Source: Brachionus koreanus | Lineage: Eukaryota; Rotifera; Eurotatoria; Ploima; Brachionidae | DNA: 64,000 nt | NCBI GenBank assembly: GCA_016987375.1 | Contig: PJRA01000263.1 | Span: 1,310,169-1,374,168 of the forward strand | Reading direction: 5' to 3' | Shown: positions 1 to 10,300 of the stretch, piece by piece | Layout of the letters: each line of letters starts with the position of its first letter | Position numbering within the stretch: the stretch's first letter is position 1 | The notes under the pieces: generated by a model | Databases searched by the model: none | What the model was told of the DNA's origin: nothing | What the model saw: only the letters and a program-made list of their open reading frames with translations | Translations under genes and position numbers: made by a program

Positions 1-435
1 GTTTGAACCCAATTGCCACGCAAAATTTAATAAAAAAAATTATAAACATGTAGAAAAATTAAAAAATTTAAAATTAAATCTATGTACAATTTGTGAATCT
101 GGAGAATTTATCCATAGGTGTCTCAAATCTTTTGAATGACTTTGCTTGTTGTATCAACATATACACGTGAATCTCATTTGCTTTCAAATCTTGTTTCGAT
201 TTGTTTTGATTTGATTGGAAAGATGCTTTTATTCTTGATGTTCCAACGTTAAAGCACTAATCAAATAGTGATCTTATGATTTGTATAATGTTAATTTCAG
301 CTTGATTGAGTTTGACCATTTAAAGCTTCTTATTCTTCTTATAAGGTAAGTTTTAGGAACCATATATTTTCCAGATGTTCTAAATTGTGCTTAAACGATA
401 GTTTTGGGACAAGCTTGTTACCGAAGAAGATCGGT

Positions 436-562
436 TGTTGATGCTAAAGCCCCATTTATTGCAGAATTGGTTCATCTTGTCAATAGCACTTTGTAAATAA
501 TATTCAATTTCTTTTATTGACATGCAGTTTATCCAGATGCATAAGTCGTCAGCGTAGAGTGC
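436..562 (-). mobile_element. Non-LTR retrotransposon reverse transcriptase fragment
   Basis: Read on the minus strand, this stretch encodes ALYADDLCIW followed by SAIDKMNQFCNKWGFSIN. That is the catalytic YADD box of a non-LTR reverse transcriptase and the helix that normally follows it. The frame breaks on the 3' side (a stop follows about 17 codons later) and no upstream RT blocks are visible, so this is a short dead remnant. The YADD core is clear; the clade (jockey/CR1-like) is a guess. Confidence 0.7.
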
Positions 563-764
563 TACTTAGTATTCATGAATATTAAGACCAAAAAAAATAA
601 ATTAGTAAAAAAAAGAGAACATAAAAAATGATGATTCATTTAAAAAACTGTATAATTTGAATTAGTTTTTTTTTTAACTTTTAATTGAAAAAAAAATCTC
701 AATAATTAATAGAAAATCTTTTTTGCAATAAAATTTTTTCGAATAAAAAAATCTTATTTTTGAC

Positions 765-832
765 TTAAAGACTTGACTCATGACTCATAAGTCATGACTC
801 TGACTCAGTAATCACGAATTTGCTGAGTCCCT
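765..832. repeat. GACTCA-rich low-complexity patch
   Basis: The pentamer GACTC (or its complement) recurs about five times, including TGACTCATGACTCATAAG and its near mirror, which makes the patch partly palindromic. TGACTCA is also the AP-1 consensus, but there is no gene nearby that it obviously serves. A related GACTTA-rich patch lies at 33460-33600. It is most likely simple-repeat decay. Confidence 0.4.
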
Positions 833-846
833 ATCTCTGATCTTTA

Positions 847-1395
847 CATGCTGACCATCATTTGAAGAACAAAATTCATTTAAATTGAAGATTTGAAGAC
901 TCGAATTCTGCAACTAATAATTTTTAGCATTTTTTTTTATAATTAAATTTCATTTTAAAAATAAAATATAAGTTTAGTGAAAAAAGAACAAAAAGCGCAG
1001 AAATATTTACAAAAAAATTTATTCTATTAATTAATGGTATTTCTTTAGACCGAATTTACTTATAATATCAGAAATGAAATTACAAATACTTTAATATTCT
1101 TTTATTTCTTGTTTCATAAGTGAAAGCCCTTTGAATGACTTTCATAAGAAATAAAAAATTCAAATTAAAATTTCCAGTGAAATAAACAATTTTTTTTTGA
1201 AAAACAAAAGAATTTTTTAAATATGTTTTGTCATAATAATTTTTGTTTTTTAAATGCTTTTCTAAAATATTCTATAAAGTTTTAAATAAAAACTTCAATT
1301 AAGGTACTCAAGTGATCAACTGATCTCTACACATCACCATATCAATTGAAAGTAAGGAAAGCTAAGTATTTTTCTTCAAGACAACGCTAGAACAA
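847..1395 (-). pseudogene. Broken duplicate of RGS12 exon 9 and adjacent intron
   Basis: Positions 847-1060 closely match 8458-8670 in the same orientation, covering the 5' part of RGS12 coding exon 9 and the intron before it. On the minus strand one still reads LQNSSLQIFNLNEFCSSNDG; the intact gene has LQNSSLQVLNLNEFCSSIDG. The copy stops inside the exon, about 20 nt before its splice donor. Then 1305-1395 resembles 10316-10466, which lies further along the same RGS12 intron, in the same order. The whole stretch is best read as a degraded partial duplication with internal deletions. No functional product is expected. Confidence 0.7.
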
Positions 1396-1685
1396 TGGTT
1401 CATTTTTTAGAAGACGAAAATTAAAAAAATTGTCTAAAAATGAGCAAAATTCCGATAAATTTTTAGTTTTTGTATTTTGAATTTTTTTGTCTAAAAAAAA
1501 TCTATTACTTAATAAACATAAATCTGTATTTAAAAGATTTTAATAAATAAATTTTTTGAAATTTGTTAAAACCATCACATTTGTAATTTTGGAATAAATG
1601 AATGAAATTAATTTAACAAATTCTTAAGACAAAATAAAACAAATAATTAAAAATTCAAATTCAAAAAATTTAAAGTTATATTTTT

Positions 1686-2873
1686 ATGAAAAAAATGACT
1701 TCGAGTTTAGCTGAGCAGTATTCAATAGATATTCCTTCTACTTCTAAATCGGAAAATGCATGCGAAATGTGTCAAAAAATCCAATCAAAATACAAATGCC
1801 CAGGTTGTGGTATAAAAACCTGCTCTCTATTATGTTGCCGCGCTCACAAGGAAAAAACTGGTTGTACTGGTCAAAGAGATAAAACAAAATATGTTTCGAA
1901 AGAGCAATTCAATGAGAATCTGTTGATAAACGATTACAGATTTCTAGAGGAGCAGTCAAGGATCATAGATGCGTATCAACGAGCATCAGAGCTAGGTGAA
2001 GAACACATTCTTAGTGGTAAAACTCTCAGTTCTGTTGACAATGATCCGAGCAAAAATCTCCAATTTTATGGAACATATGAAAATCTAAGAAAATTTGTTC
2101 ATAAACAGTCAAATATATGTTTGAAACTAATGCCACCTCAATCAACCAGACATATTAGCAATAAGACAAGATTTAATCGAGTCAAAAACATGGTCAGTTG
2201 GTCTTTTGAAATCATTTTTCATTTATCGAAATTAGAAGATAAATATTTTCGCTTCGATACAAAAAAAGTTCTTTTTTCTTCTAAAGAGACTTTAAGAAAT
2301 TGTTTAAAATATTTCTATGAAAAATTTCAAATGGATTTGTTTGATTTAACGGTACTTAAATATGAAAGAAACAAAGAAAAAGTAAAAAAAATAAATGCAA
2401 TCATCGATGATTTTAAGGATATATTTGAAAATCAAAAATTTGAAAAATTGAATATTCTTTTTGAAATCAAAGATTTTAAAGAGCAAAAACGCTATTATGT
2501 AAAATTTGATTTGGATAAAACTTTGGATGATTGCTTGAAAAATAAGACTTTAATTGAGTATCCGAGTTTTTTTTTGGTTAAAAATGAAAATTTGGCTGAA
2601 TATGAAATTATTGAACAAAATAATCGATTAATTAATGAAACTAATGATTTTAACCAGTCGATATGTCAAGCAGCTAAAAATTTCGAAGAAGAGGAAGAAG
2701 GTGAAATAGAGTCTACAGATGATTCTGGAGAAGAAAATGAGCAAAATTGCAAAAAAATTCGACTAGATAGTAAATATGAGGTTGAATTAAACGATCAAAA
2801 TGATGATCAACTACAACAAATTCAACACGAAAGTGAGTCTAGTGAATTAGAAGAAGGTGAAGAACGGGATTAA
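1686..2873 (+). CDS. ZNHIT6: Box C/D snoRNA protein 1 (zinc finger HIT domain)
   Basis: Single-exon gene of 395 residues. Residues 26-60 form a HIT-type zinc finger with ligands C26, C29, C38, C41, C46, C50, H54 and C60, in the CX2C-X8-CX2C spacing typical of the family. Straight after it comes QRDKTKYVSKEQF and NDYRFLEE, the block that follows the finger in BCD1/ZNHIT6 proteins. The middle is lysine-rich and the last 70 residues are acidic (EEEEEGEIES, ELEEGEE). BCD1 is a nucleoplasmic assembly factor for box C/D snoRNPs, acting with the R2TP machinery. The first ATG of the open frame is used and it is preceded by A+T-rich DNA. The stop codon is embedded in an AATAAA hexamer (2872-2877), and more AATAAA-like signals follow at about 2902-2914, so the 3' UTR is probably very short. 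Confidence 0.88.
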   Translation: MKKMTSSLAEQYSIDIPSTSKSENACEMCQKIQSKYKCPGCGIKTCSLLCCRAHKEKTGCTGQRDKTKYVSKEQFNENLLINDYRFLEEQSRIIDAYQRASELGEEHILSGKTLSSVDNDPSKNLQFYGTYENLRKFVHKQSNICLKLMPPQSTRHISNKTRFNRVKNMVSWSFEIIFHLSKLEDKYFRFDTKKVLFSSKETLRNCLKYFYEKFQMDLFDLTVLKYERNKEKVKKINAIIDDFKDIFENQKFEKLNILFEIKDFKEQKRYYVKFDLDKTLDDCLKNKTLIEYPSFFLVKNENLAEYEIIEQNNRLINETNDFNQSICQAAKNFEEEEEGEIESTDDSGEENEQNCKKIRLDSKYEVELNDQNDDQLQQIQHESESSELEEGEERD

Positions 2874-3639
2874 TAAACATTTTGTATTAAATTTTATTGA
2901 GAATAAAAATAAAATTATATAATTAGCTTTTTATTTATTTATTTTTTGTAAAAAATATAAGTTATTTATGGACAATTGAAATTTATGATCAAAATTTTAT
3001 GATCATAGTCAAAAATAATTGTTCTAAAAATTTCAAAGAATTTTTTTAAATTGAAAAATTTACTCATGAGTAGCATAGCATGTTGGACCATAGCCAAGTA
3101 TTGTGCATATTTCTGCATTCACAAAGTTTAAGCAAAAAAAAAGAAAACACAAAAAATTGCTTCTGCAGTACATTTTTTACTTTAAAAATATTTAAAAAAA
3201 AATTTTTTTAAAGATAATTTTTGATCATAATCATTTTAATTTGATCATTAACTTTAATTTGCTAGATTTTTTTGAGAAATTCCTGTTCAACGCAATTACC
3301 AATTTCATAAACGACATCTTTTTGTTATGGTTTTTTTTTTTTAAAACATTCCCGCAAAACACAAAAATGTAGAATAGGTTTTATAGTTTTTTTTTCGTTT
3401 AGTTTTAAAATTTCATAAATTAATTTACGCAAATATTGGTTATTTAATTTAAAATTTTTTAACTTGCTTGAATATATAAAAAATATACATTCAATTCATC
3501 AGTTAAGTTAATAATGAATATAAAAATAAATTTTTAATGAAAATTTTAGAGTATATTTGAGAAATTATAGAGAAATTATTTTAATGAAAAATTTTTTTAA
3601 TCAAAAATAAAAGTTAAAATTAGGTAAAAATACTGAAAA
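2874..3639. other. Intergenic spacer between ZNHIT6 and DUS1L
   Basis: A+T-rich homopolymer runs. It should hold the ZNHIT6 polyadenylation region at its left end and the DUS1L promoter at its right. I see no coding potential, repeat family or recognisable promoter element in it. Confidence 0.5.
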
Positions 3640-6039
3640 ATGTCTAAGCATGATGGATACAAATTTTGGCGCGAAAAGCTCAATGAGTGTAAATACGTAC
3701 TGGCGCCAATGGTCGACGCATCAGAACTTCCATGGAGAATGTTATCGAGAAAATATTCATCTCAACTTTGCTATACGCCTATGATGAATGCAGGCGTGTT
3801 TGTTCGTGATTCAACATATCGAACCGAAAATTTCGTAACATGTGCTGAAGATCGTCCTTTGATAGCTCAATTTTGTTCCGATGATCCTGAACTTTTTACC
3901 AAAGCTGCCCAGATGATTCAGGATCAATGCGACGCCGTCGATTTAAATCTTGGGTGTCCTCAAAACATTGCTCGAAGAGGCCACTATGGTGCTTTCTTAC
4001 AAGAAGAGTGGGAATTAATACACAAAATTTGTAATTTAAAAGAATTAAATTTTTTAGGTTATAAACTAAAATTTTCATTTAGTATCTCATGCTGTTGAAA
4101 ATTTAAAAATACCAGTAACTGCTAAAATTAGGGTATTTGATGATATAGGTAAAACCGTTGAGTATGCCAAAATGGTTGCTAGTACTGGAATATCTGTATA
4201 TTTTTTACAAAGCAAAAAAATAAAAGTTATTTTAATAGAAAATTAATTTAAGATTTTAACGGTTCATGGAAGAACTCGAGAACAAAAAGGACCAAATACT
4301 GGTCTAGCAAGTTGGAAACACATTAAAGCAGTAAAGTAAATGCTTTTTCTTAACATATAGAAATATATATGTTATATTATTTTATCACTAGAGATTCACT
4401 AAAAATACCAGTATTTGCCAATGGTAATATTCTCTGTTTTAATGATGTAATCGAGTGTATGAAAGAGACTGGATGCGATGGAGTCATGGTTGCCGAACCG
4501 AATCTATTCAATCCTGCTCTTTTTTCGGGTCTTAATCCATCCACTTATGACATTGCTTACGAATATATGCTTTTTGTCGAGAAATACCCATGTTCCTATG
4601 CATGCATTCGAGGTCACTTGTTCAAAATTTTTCAAAAAGTGTATGATTATTTAAATTCATAATTCAAATTTTTTTTCAATTAAATTTTCTAATATTTCAG
4701 TTTCGAAAGACATAAAGAGTACCGAGAAAAAATGGGCAAACTACGTGATATTGATGAAATAAAAAAATGCATTCTAGAAATCAAAGATGTCATAATTGTA
4801 AAAATATTTAATTTTTTTTTTTTTTATTATAAGAAAAACTTGTTGATGATATTTCAATGAAATGTTGAAAATTATATACCAAATACGGATGAGTCATATA
4901 ATGTTTTGCAAAATTTTCAAATCTAGATTAAAATATGAACAGATATTTGGACAAGACTGATTTTTCACACACTTATTATATCATTCTTCTTGTATATTTT
5001 TTTAAGTTCTGGGTCCTGGTTCTTTGGATCCATGTGGTGCATTAAGCTTGAAGAGACACCTAGTACCTTTTGGTTCGACTAACTAAAAAATTTTAAAGTT
5101 AAAAATTAACTAAAAAAACATTCTACTGTCAAAGTCAAATAACTTGATAAATTAAAATTTTTGGTCAAGGGATTTTTGTAAAGCTAATCGGGCAAGCTTT
5201 TAAAAAATTTATAGAAAATATAAAAAGTCAAGGTCGACGAAACTCGAAGCAAAAGGGACTAGGTGTCTCTTCAAGCTTAATGCACCACCTGGATCCAAAG
5301 TACCAGAACCCAGAACTTAAAAAAATATACAAGAAGAATGATATAATAAGTGTGTGTTTGATAAAACAAAATATTCATTTACTAATAGACATAAAATTAA
5401 TAAATTGATATTAGATTTTAAATTTAATTTCAAAAATTTCGATTAAAAATAATCATAAAAAAAAGTTTATTGTTTATTATAAAATTGTTTTAATTTTTTT
5501 AGAAAGAAAAAGAAATCGATCAGCAAGAAAAGGCAGATATGAATTTGAGCTATTGGCTGTGCCAGTCTTACATTCGACCGATACAAACTACTGATACAAG
5601 CAAAGAAAGAGAAGACTTGAAAAAAATGGTAGAGGAAAGAATAAGCGAGGATGCTTCGTCACCTAATGCTCTTAAACGTCACATTGACGAGCTAACTTCT
5701 AGTTTAAATGAGACTTTGGACAAAAATGAAAAAGAATCTGTGCTCAAATGTGCTAAAATAATTGAGCGCAAAAAACGCAAATTGGAAAAAATTGAGAGAA
5801 AGGCGAAATATTTTGAAGAACAAGAGGCAAGAAGACAAGATAATAAAAAAGATAGATATATCTCTTGCGATCTTTGTAAGAATCCTAAAGGAGAAAAGTG
5901 TGAATTTGCGATGTGTCGCAAATGCTGTAAAAATAAAGTTTTTACAGATATGATTGATTGCAAGGGTCATCAAATTAAATACAGAATTAAAAAACAATCT
6001 GACGAAATTAAGCTAGAAAATACGGAAAATATTAAATAA
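3640..6039 (+). CDS. DUS1L: tRNA-dihydrouridine(16/17) synthase, DUS1L-type, six exons
   Basis: FMN-dependent enzyme reducing uridine in the D loop of tRNAs. Exons read by frame and splice sites: 3640-4030, 4083-4195, 4253-4335, 4392-4640, 4701-4797, 5503-6039; phases agree and give 489 residues, close to the usual DUS1L length. Exon 1 holds the DUS signature [24 protein letters not shown] and [20 protein letters not shown]; the cysteine of the LGCPQ loop is the family's catalytic proton donor. Later exons hold [21 protein letters not shown] and PVFANGNI...[15 protein letters not shown], the FMN-phosphate half of the TIM barrel. The C-terminal exon is lysine-rich and ends in the DUS1L-specific cysteine cluster CDLCKNPKG...CRKCCKNK...DCKGH. 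The stop overlaps AATAAA. Intron 5 hosts a foldback element. Confidence 0.9.
4966..5356. mobile_element. Foldback/MITE-like element in DUS1L intron 5
   Basis: About 391 bp with long terminal inverted repeats. The left arm starts CACACACTTATTATATCATT (4966) and runs to about 5080. The right arm (about 5236-5356) is its near-perfect reverse complement, ending ATAAGTGTGTG. The core of about 155 bp is A+T-rich and has no coding capacity. A target duplication is not clear; TTT flanks both ends. It is a non-autonomous DNA element or MITE. The arms are still about 90% alike by eye, so insertion is fairly recent. It sits wholly in the intron and leaves the splice sites intact. Confidence 0.75.
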
Positions 6040-6144
6040 AGTTTAATTAAAAATAAATCATTAAATTTTTTTTTAAAAAATTTTGCTATTAATAAGACTT
6101 TTTTAAAATTAAATTTAATAATTAGTTAATATTTGACTAGAAAG

Positions 6145-6445
6145 TCCGTATAGACGAGCAGTTTTTGTGTTGGTCATGCAAGCAGAGGATCAAGGGTTCA
6201 AAACCCGCTGAGGGTGGAAAAATTTACAAAATATCTGTGAAATACGGGGCGCATGTTTAAACCCCTTTCATAAAAAAATGGGGGACGAGTTTCGACTTGA
6301 AAAAATTTGCAGCGTAGATGATCAACTGGATGCAGTAACCTCTGTGTCAGGTCGGAGCTGTAGCTCTAAAAAGGGTACTTGAAAAAGAGATAAGCGCCTC
6401 CCCATTATCTACAAGGATAGAATAGGGTCAAAAAAAAATTTTGAC
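6145..6445 (+). mobile_element. Candidate tRNA-derived SINE
   Basis: A stretch distinctly richer in G+C than its surroundings, of SINE length and ending in an A-rich tail (6429-6440). Near its start it has GGGTTCAAAACCC (about 6194-6206), a good match to the Pol III B box GGTTCGANTCC. A weaker A-box-like TTGGTCATGCAAGC lies about 25 bp upstream. There is no open frame. The spacing between boxes is short for a tRNA and the A box is poor, so a decayed SINE or another Pol III relic is the best reading rather than a functional tRNA. Confidence 0.45.
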
Positions 6446-6449
6446 TTGA

Positions 6450-7375
6450 AAGCATTGTTCTAAAAGGAGATTTATTAAATTATTTGTAAATTTAAATTAA
6501 TTAGTTATCTCTTAAACAAATTAAGAAGAAGCGGAAATTGTTTGTGAAAAAAAAAAATTGCAAAAAATAGGGTATTAGGCCAAGAGTTTATAAGAAAACA
6601 AATCGCACTTAAATGATATTCGTGAAAACAAATATTTCTTTAGTTGGGTCTCAATTTAAGACCCCGAAAAAATACGATCAACTAGTATGTGAGCTATATT
6701 TTTTAAATTTAAATATTTTTATTATTTAAAAATATTTTTACTTAAATATTTTTGATTTATCAAACTTTAAGACTTAGACTTTTTTTATTGACTTTTGCAC
6801 AATTCTGATTTTTTATTATTGATTAGATTTAGTATGAATTTTAGTAAAAAAATTCATGTCATTTTTTAAATTTACAATTGTTAATTAAATGTTCAAGGCA
6901 AGTGAATTTATTCAGTACATAATTGATTAAAATTTTTTTTTCTAATTAATAATGATAAAATCTTCACATTTTAAAGCTTAATTTGTTTTCAATTGATTTT
7001 TACTCAAATTATCAGCAAATAAGCATAAATTGATTGAGAAATCTCAAAGAGTTTTATAAGACTTTAGTTAATGGATATCGAGTGTTAATTGTATTTTTGA
7101 TTGATTTAAATTATTTATTTGAAAATTTTATTTAAAAATATTTATCTTTTTTTACAAACAATAATACAATAAAATATTTTTTTGTTTAGTTATGTATAAC
7201 ATATTCAAATAGTCAAATATTTTAAAACATTTGCAAGAAAAAAGAAAGACACTGAACAGATTAATCAAAAGGACTTCAAATAATTTTATTAAATGAAAGC
7301 GACAAAAAAAAATTCTTAAAAAATTGCGTGCAATTTAAAATTATTTATGTTGAAGAAATTTTTAATATAAAAATT
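6450..7375. other. A+T-rich spacer downstream of DUS1L and RGS12
   Basis: This is the 3'-to-3' interval between the plus-strand DUS1L and the minus-strand RGS12. Apart from the SINE-like element to its left I see only A/T runs. It should contain the RGS12 3' UTR. Confidence 0.4.
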
Positions 7376-10300
7376 TTACACATAGCTTATCCTTGAATTA
7401 TCTTGAGCAAATGAAGAATTTGATTGATTATTTGTTTTTATGGGTGAATTAGTCTCACTGATCGATTCATAATTCATAGGTGTATCATTCAGTTTGTCAC
7501 TCAAATCGTGTATATTTTCACTTATGTTATCAATATCCTCGTAATCTTCATTATCATAAACAATCATTACAGGTGAACGAGATCGATTTGTGGTAGTTGT
7601 TATTGTATTTCTAGTCGGTTGATATCTTAAAGGTAATGTCGTGTAGTTGGATTCAACAGGTAAAGAAACAGATGATTTGTTAATTCCTTGCATTCCTAAG
7701 AGATTATTCTGCTGATAGATCAGATTATAGTCAAAGCTATTGTTTGTCTGATATCCGCACTCGTTTACCGAATCATTGAAGTTGTTTAGTGTGTTAAGCT
7801 CAAAGCTAAGTTTCCCCAAATTTTGAGTCATGCTTTGACTCTTGATCAGATTGCTTGTTGTAAGCAAAAACTCTGGTATTTGAAGATGTCTACTGTCAAT
7901 CCGACCACGTTGATCCTCCAAACTGTAGTTTTGTACTCTTTTCAGTAGATCAATAAAATTTTTTTCGTCTTTAATATAAATTTTAAAATAAATTTTTTAA
8001 AAAAATATTGCTTAATAAACATTTAAAGGAAATATGGGAATTATAAATTACCCAATTTTTTTAATTAATCTGTAAAAATAGTCTTGAATTTTTTGCGAAT
8101 AAAATGTTTAATTTACTTTGGTCTTCTTGTTTAGGTGCATGCCTTCGAATCACCGGACTGTGACTAGTTTTTGGTTGAATATGTGCAATTGGAACAGACA
8201 TTTGTGTATCTTTTTTGACCTAATAAAATAAAAACAAATATAAATAATATGTTTGTTATTTAGAACTAGTCAAATACCTGCTTGAGAATTCCTAAGTGGT
8301 CAAATTGCAGATTTAGATCAGTATTTGTTGGCAATAAATCGTTTATTGTTAGATTTGTTAATCGATCAATTTCATTTTGAGATAAAACTAAAATATACAA
8401 TTAGATATAGAATGAGAAAATATTTTTTAGAATTACGATGTTGTTTATGAACAACCGAAACATGCTGACCATCAATTGAAGAACAAAATTCATTTAAATT
8501 GAGGACTTGAAGACTCGAATTCTGCAACTAACAATTTTTAGCATTTTTTTTTAAATTTAATTTATTTTTAAAAAAAATACAAGATAAGTGAAAAAAAACA
8601 AAAAAGCGCAAAAAAATTGATAGTATTTTCTATTAATTGATAGTATTTCTTCAGATCGAGTTGAGCGGTAATCATGGTTTAAAAAAATTTAAATTAAAAT
8701 TAAAAAAAATATTAAAACTTTTTAAATATGTTTAAACATGTTTTTTGTAATATTTTTCGGTTTTTAAAAGGTTGAATATTTTTTATTTTAGCGTTTTTGA
8801 TAATTTTAGAACTTTAACTCAAATTATATGATAAAATAAAGGCATGTTAATTTTATTTTGATTAAATTACTGAATAAAGCACCAATTTTACTCAATGCTT
8901 ATTATTTTTCAATGGCATCAAAAAGATTTCTTTATACAAATAGAAATTAAGATTATTATAAAATTTCAAAAACAATATAATTAGCATCAAAAAATAAAAA
9001 AACTAAAAAAATTTATTAATTATTTTGAATTATATTTCAATATTGAGACTTTTTTCCTTCTTGGCTAAGGCTTTGAGCCTATAATAATATCATAGTATTT
9101 TTCAGGTATTGTTGTTGATATTTTATCTAAAGCAATTACAATAATATGCTCCCATATGAAATTTTTTTAAACTTAGCTTATCTGTGAAATATCGTTTTAA
9201 TATAGTTTCGAACGTTCAATAAATTGAGAAAATGGTACTTTCTCCGACAAAAAGTATGAGAATCTCGAATCGATTTATTAGCTACTTCTAAACAATAAAA
9301 AATCAAAAAATTTTTTCTCCGAAATTTTAAAAGCATTAGGAATTACAAAATGATTATTAAATTATGATCTTAAAAGATCTTAAATTTCTGATTTTTTAAA
9401 ATTAGACAAAATAGTATTTGTTGCCAAAATGATGAACTTTTTTTTGGAATTCAAGTAAAATTAGTGCAAAATTAAGAAATTTTAGTGGAAAAAATATAAT
9501 TAGCCTAAAATAAAAATTATATATATAAAACTTTTTCTTTATGTTTTTCAAAAATATTTTATAAAATTATCAAACTAATCGAAAATGTACAACGCAGAGC
9601 AACGAAGATAATCAATAGTTTACGTGACAAACCATATGAAGAGAGACTTAGTCTCCTTGGTTTGATGAGTATAGAACAACGACGATTAAGGGGAGATTTA
9701 ATTCAGATGTTTAAAATAATAAATGATTTTGAAACCATAAAATTTGAAAAAGGAATAAATTATGCAAATAGCTTAAGCCTTAATCTTAGAAGAGAAAATA
9801 ATCATAAACTTGTAAGAGAGATTTGCGAAAAAGGACAATATCGTTATCAATTTTTAACAAACAGAGCTGTTGAATTATGGAACAAACTACCAAAAGAAGC
9901 AATATCAGCAAGAACAACAAATGGTTTCAAGGCAATAATTGATAAAGAAATATTCAAGCATAACTCACAAGGACTGCAATAGCCTAAATGGCTAAGTGTA
10001 TATTTGCGCTGGTATAAAACACTATACCGCATTAACTACTACTACTAATACTACTACTACATAAAAATTTCAATTTGGTTACTGTTACATGATTGAAAAA
10101 AAGGCCCATCAGTAATAGCAATAACTACTGAAATATGTTAAGTGTAAAGCGAAAATGTGTTTTAATTAAGAAGGATACAAAATTTATTCAAAATATTTAA
10201 AAGTGGTAAAACGAGCATTCAGAGAAAAAAAAGTGTTAGGATAGACCAATAATTTTCGATCCGATCAGAATGCTCTGCTGATGAGAGAAACCCCAAGCTT

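Noticed and set aside
765..832. Cluster of AP-1 sites (TGACTCA)
   Set aside because: The motif belongs to a degenerate low-complexity repeat and no nearby promoter explains it.
5067..5077. GGTTCGACT inside the DUS1L intron element as a tRNA B box
   Set aside because: No A box and no cloverleaf; it is part of the foldback arm and occurs with its inverted partner.
10276..10296. CTGATGAG...GAAAC, resembling the conserved core of a hammerhead ribozyme
   Set aside because: Only a single base separates the CTGATGAG and GAAA boxes, so stem II cannot form, and no flanking stems I and III were found.
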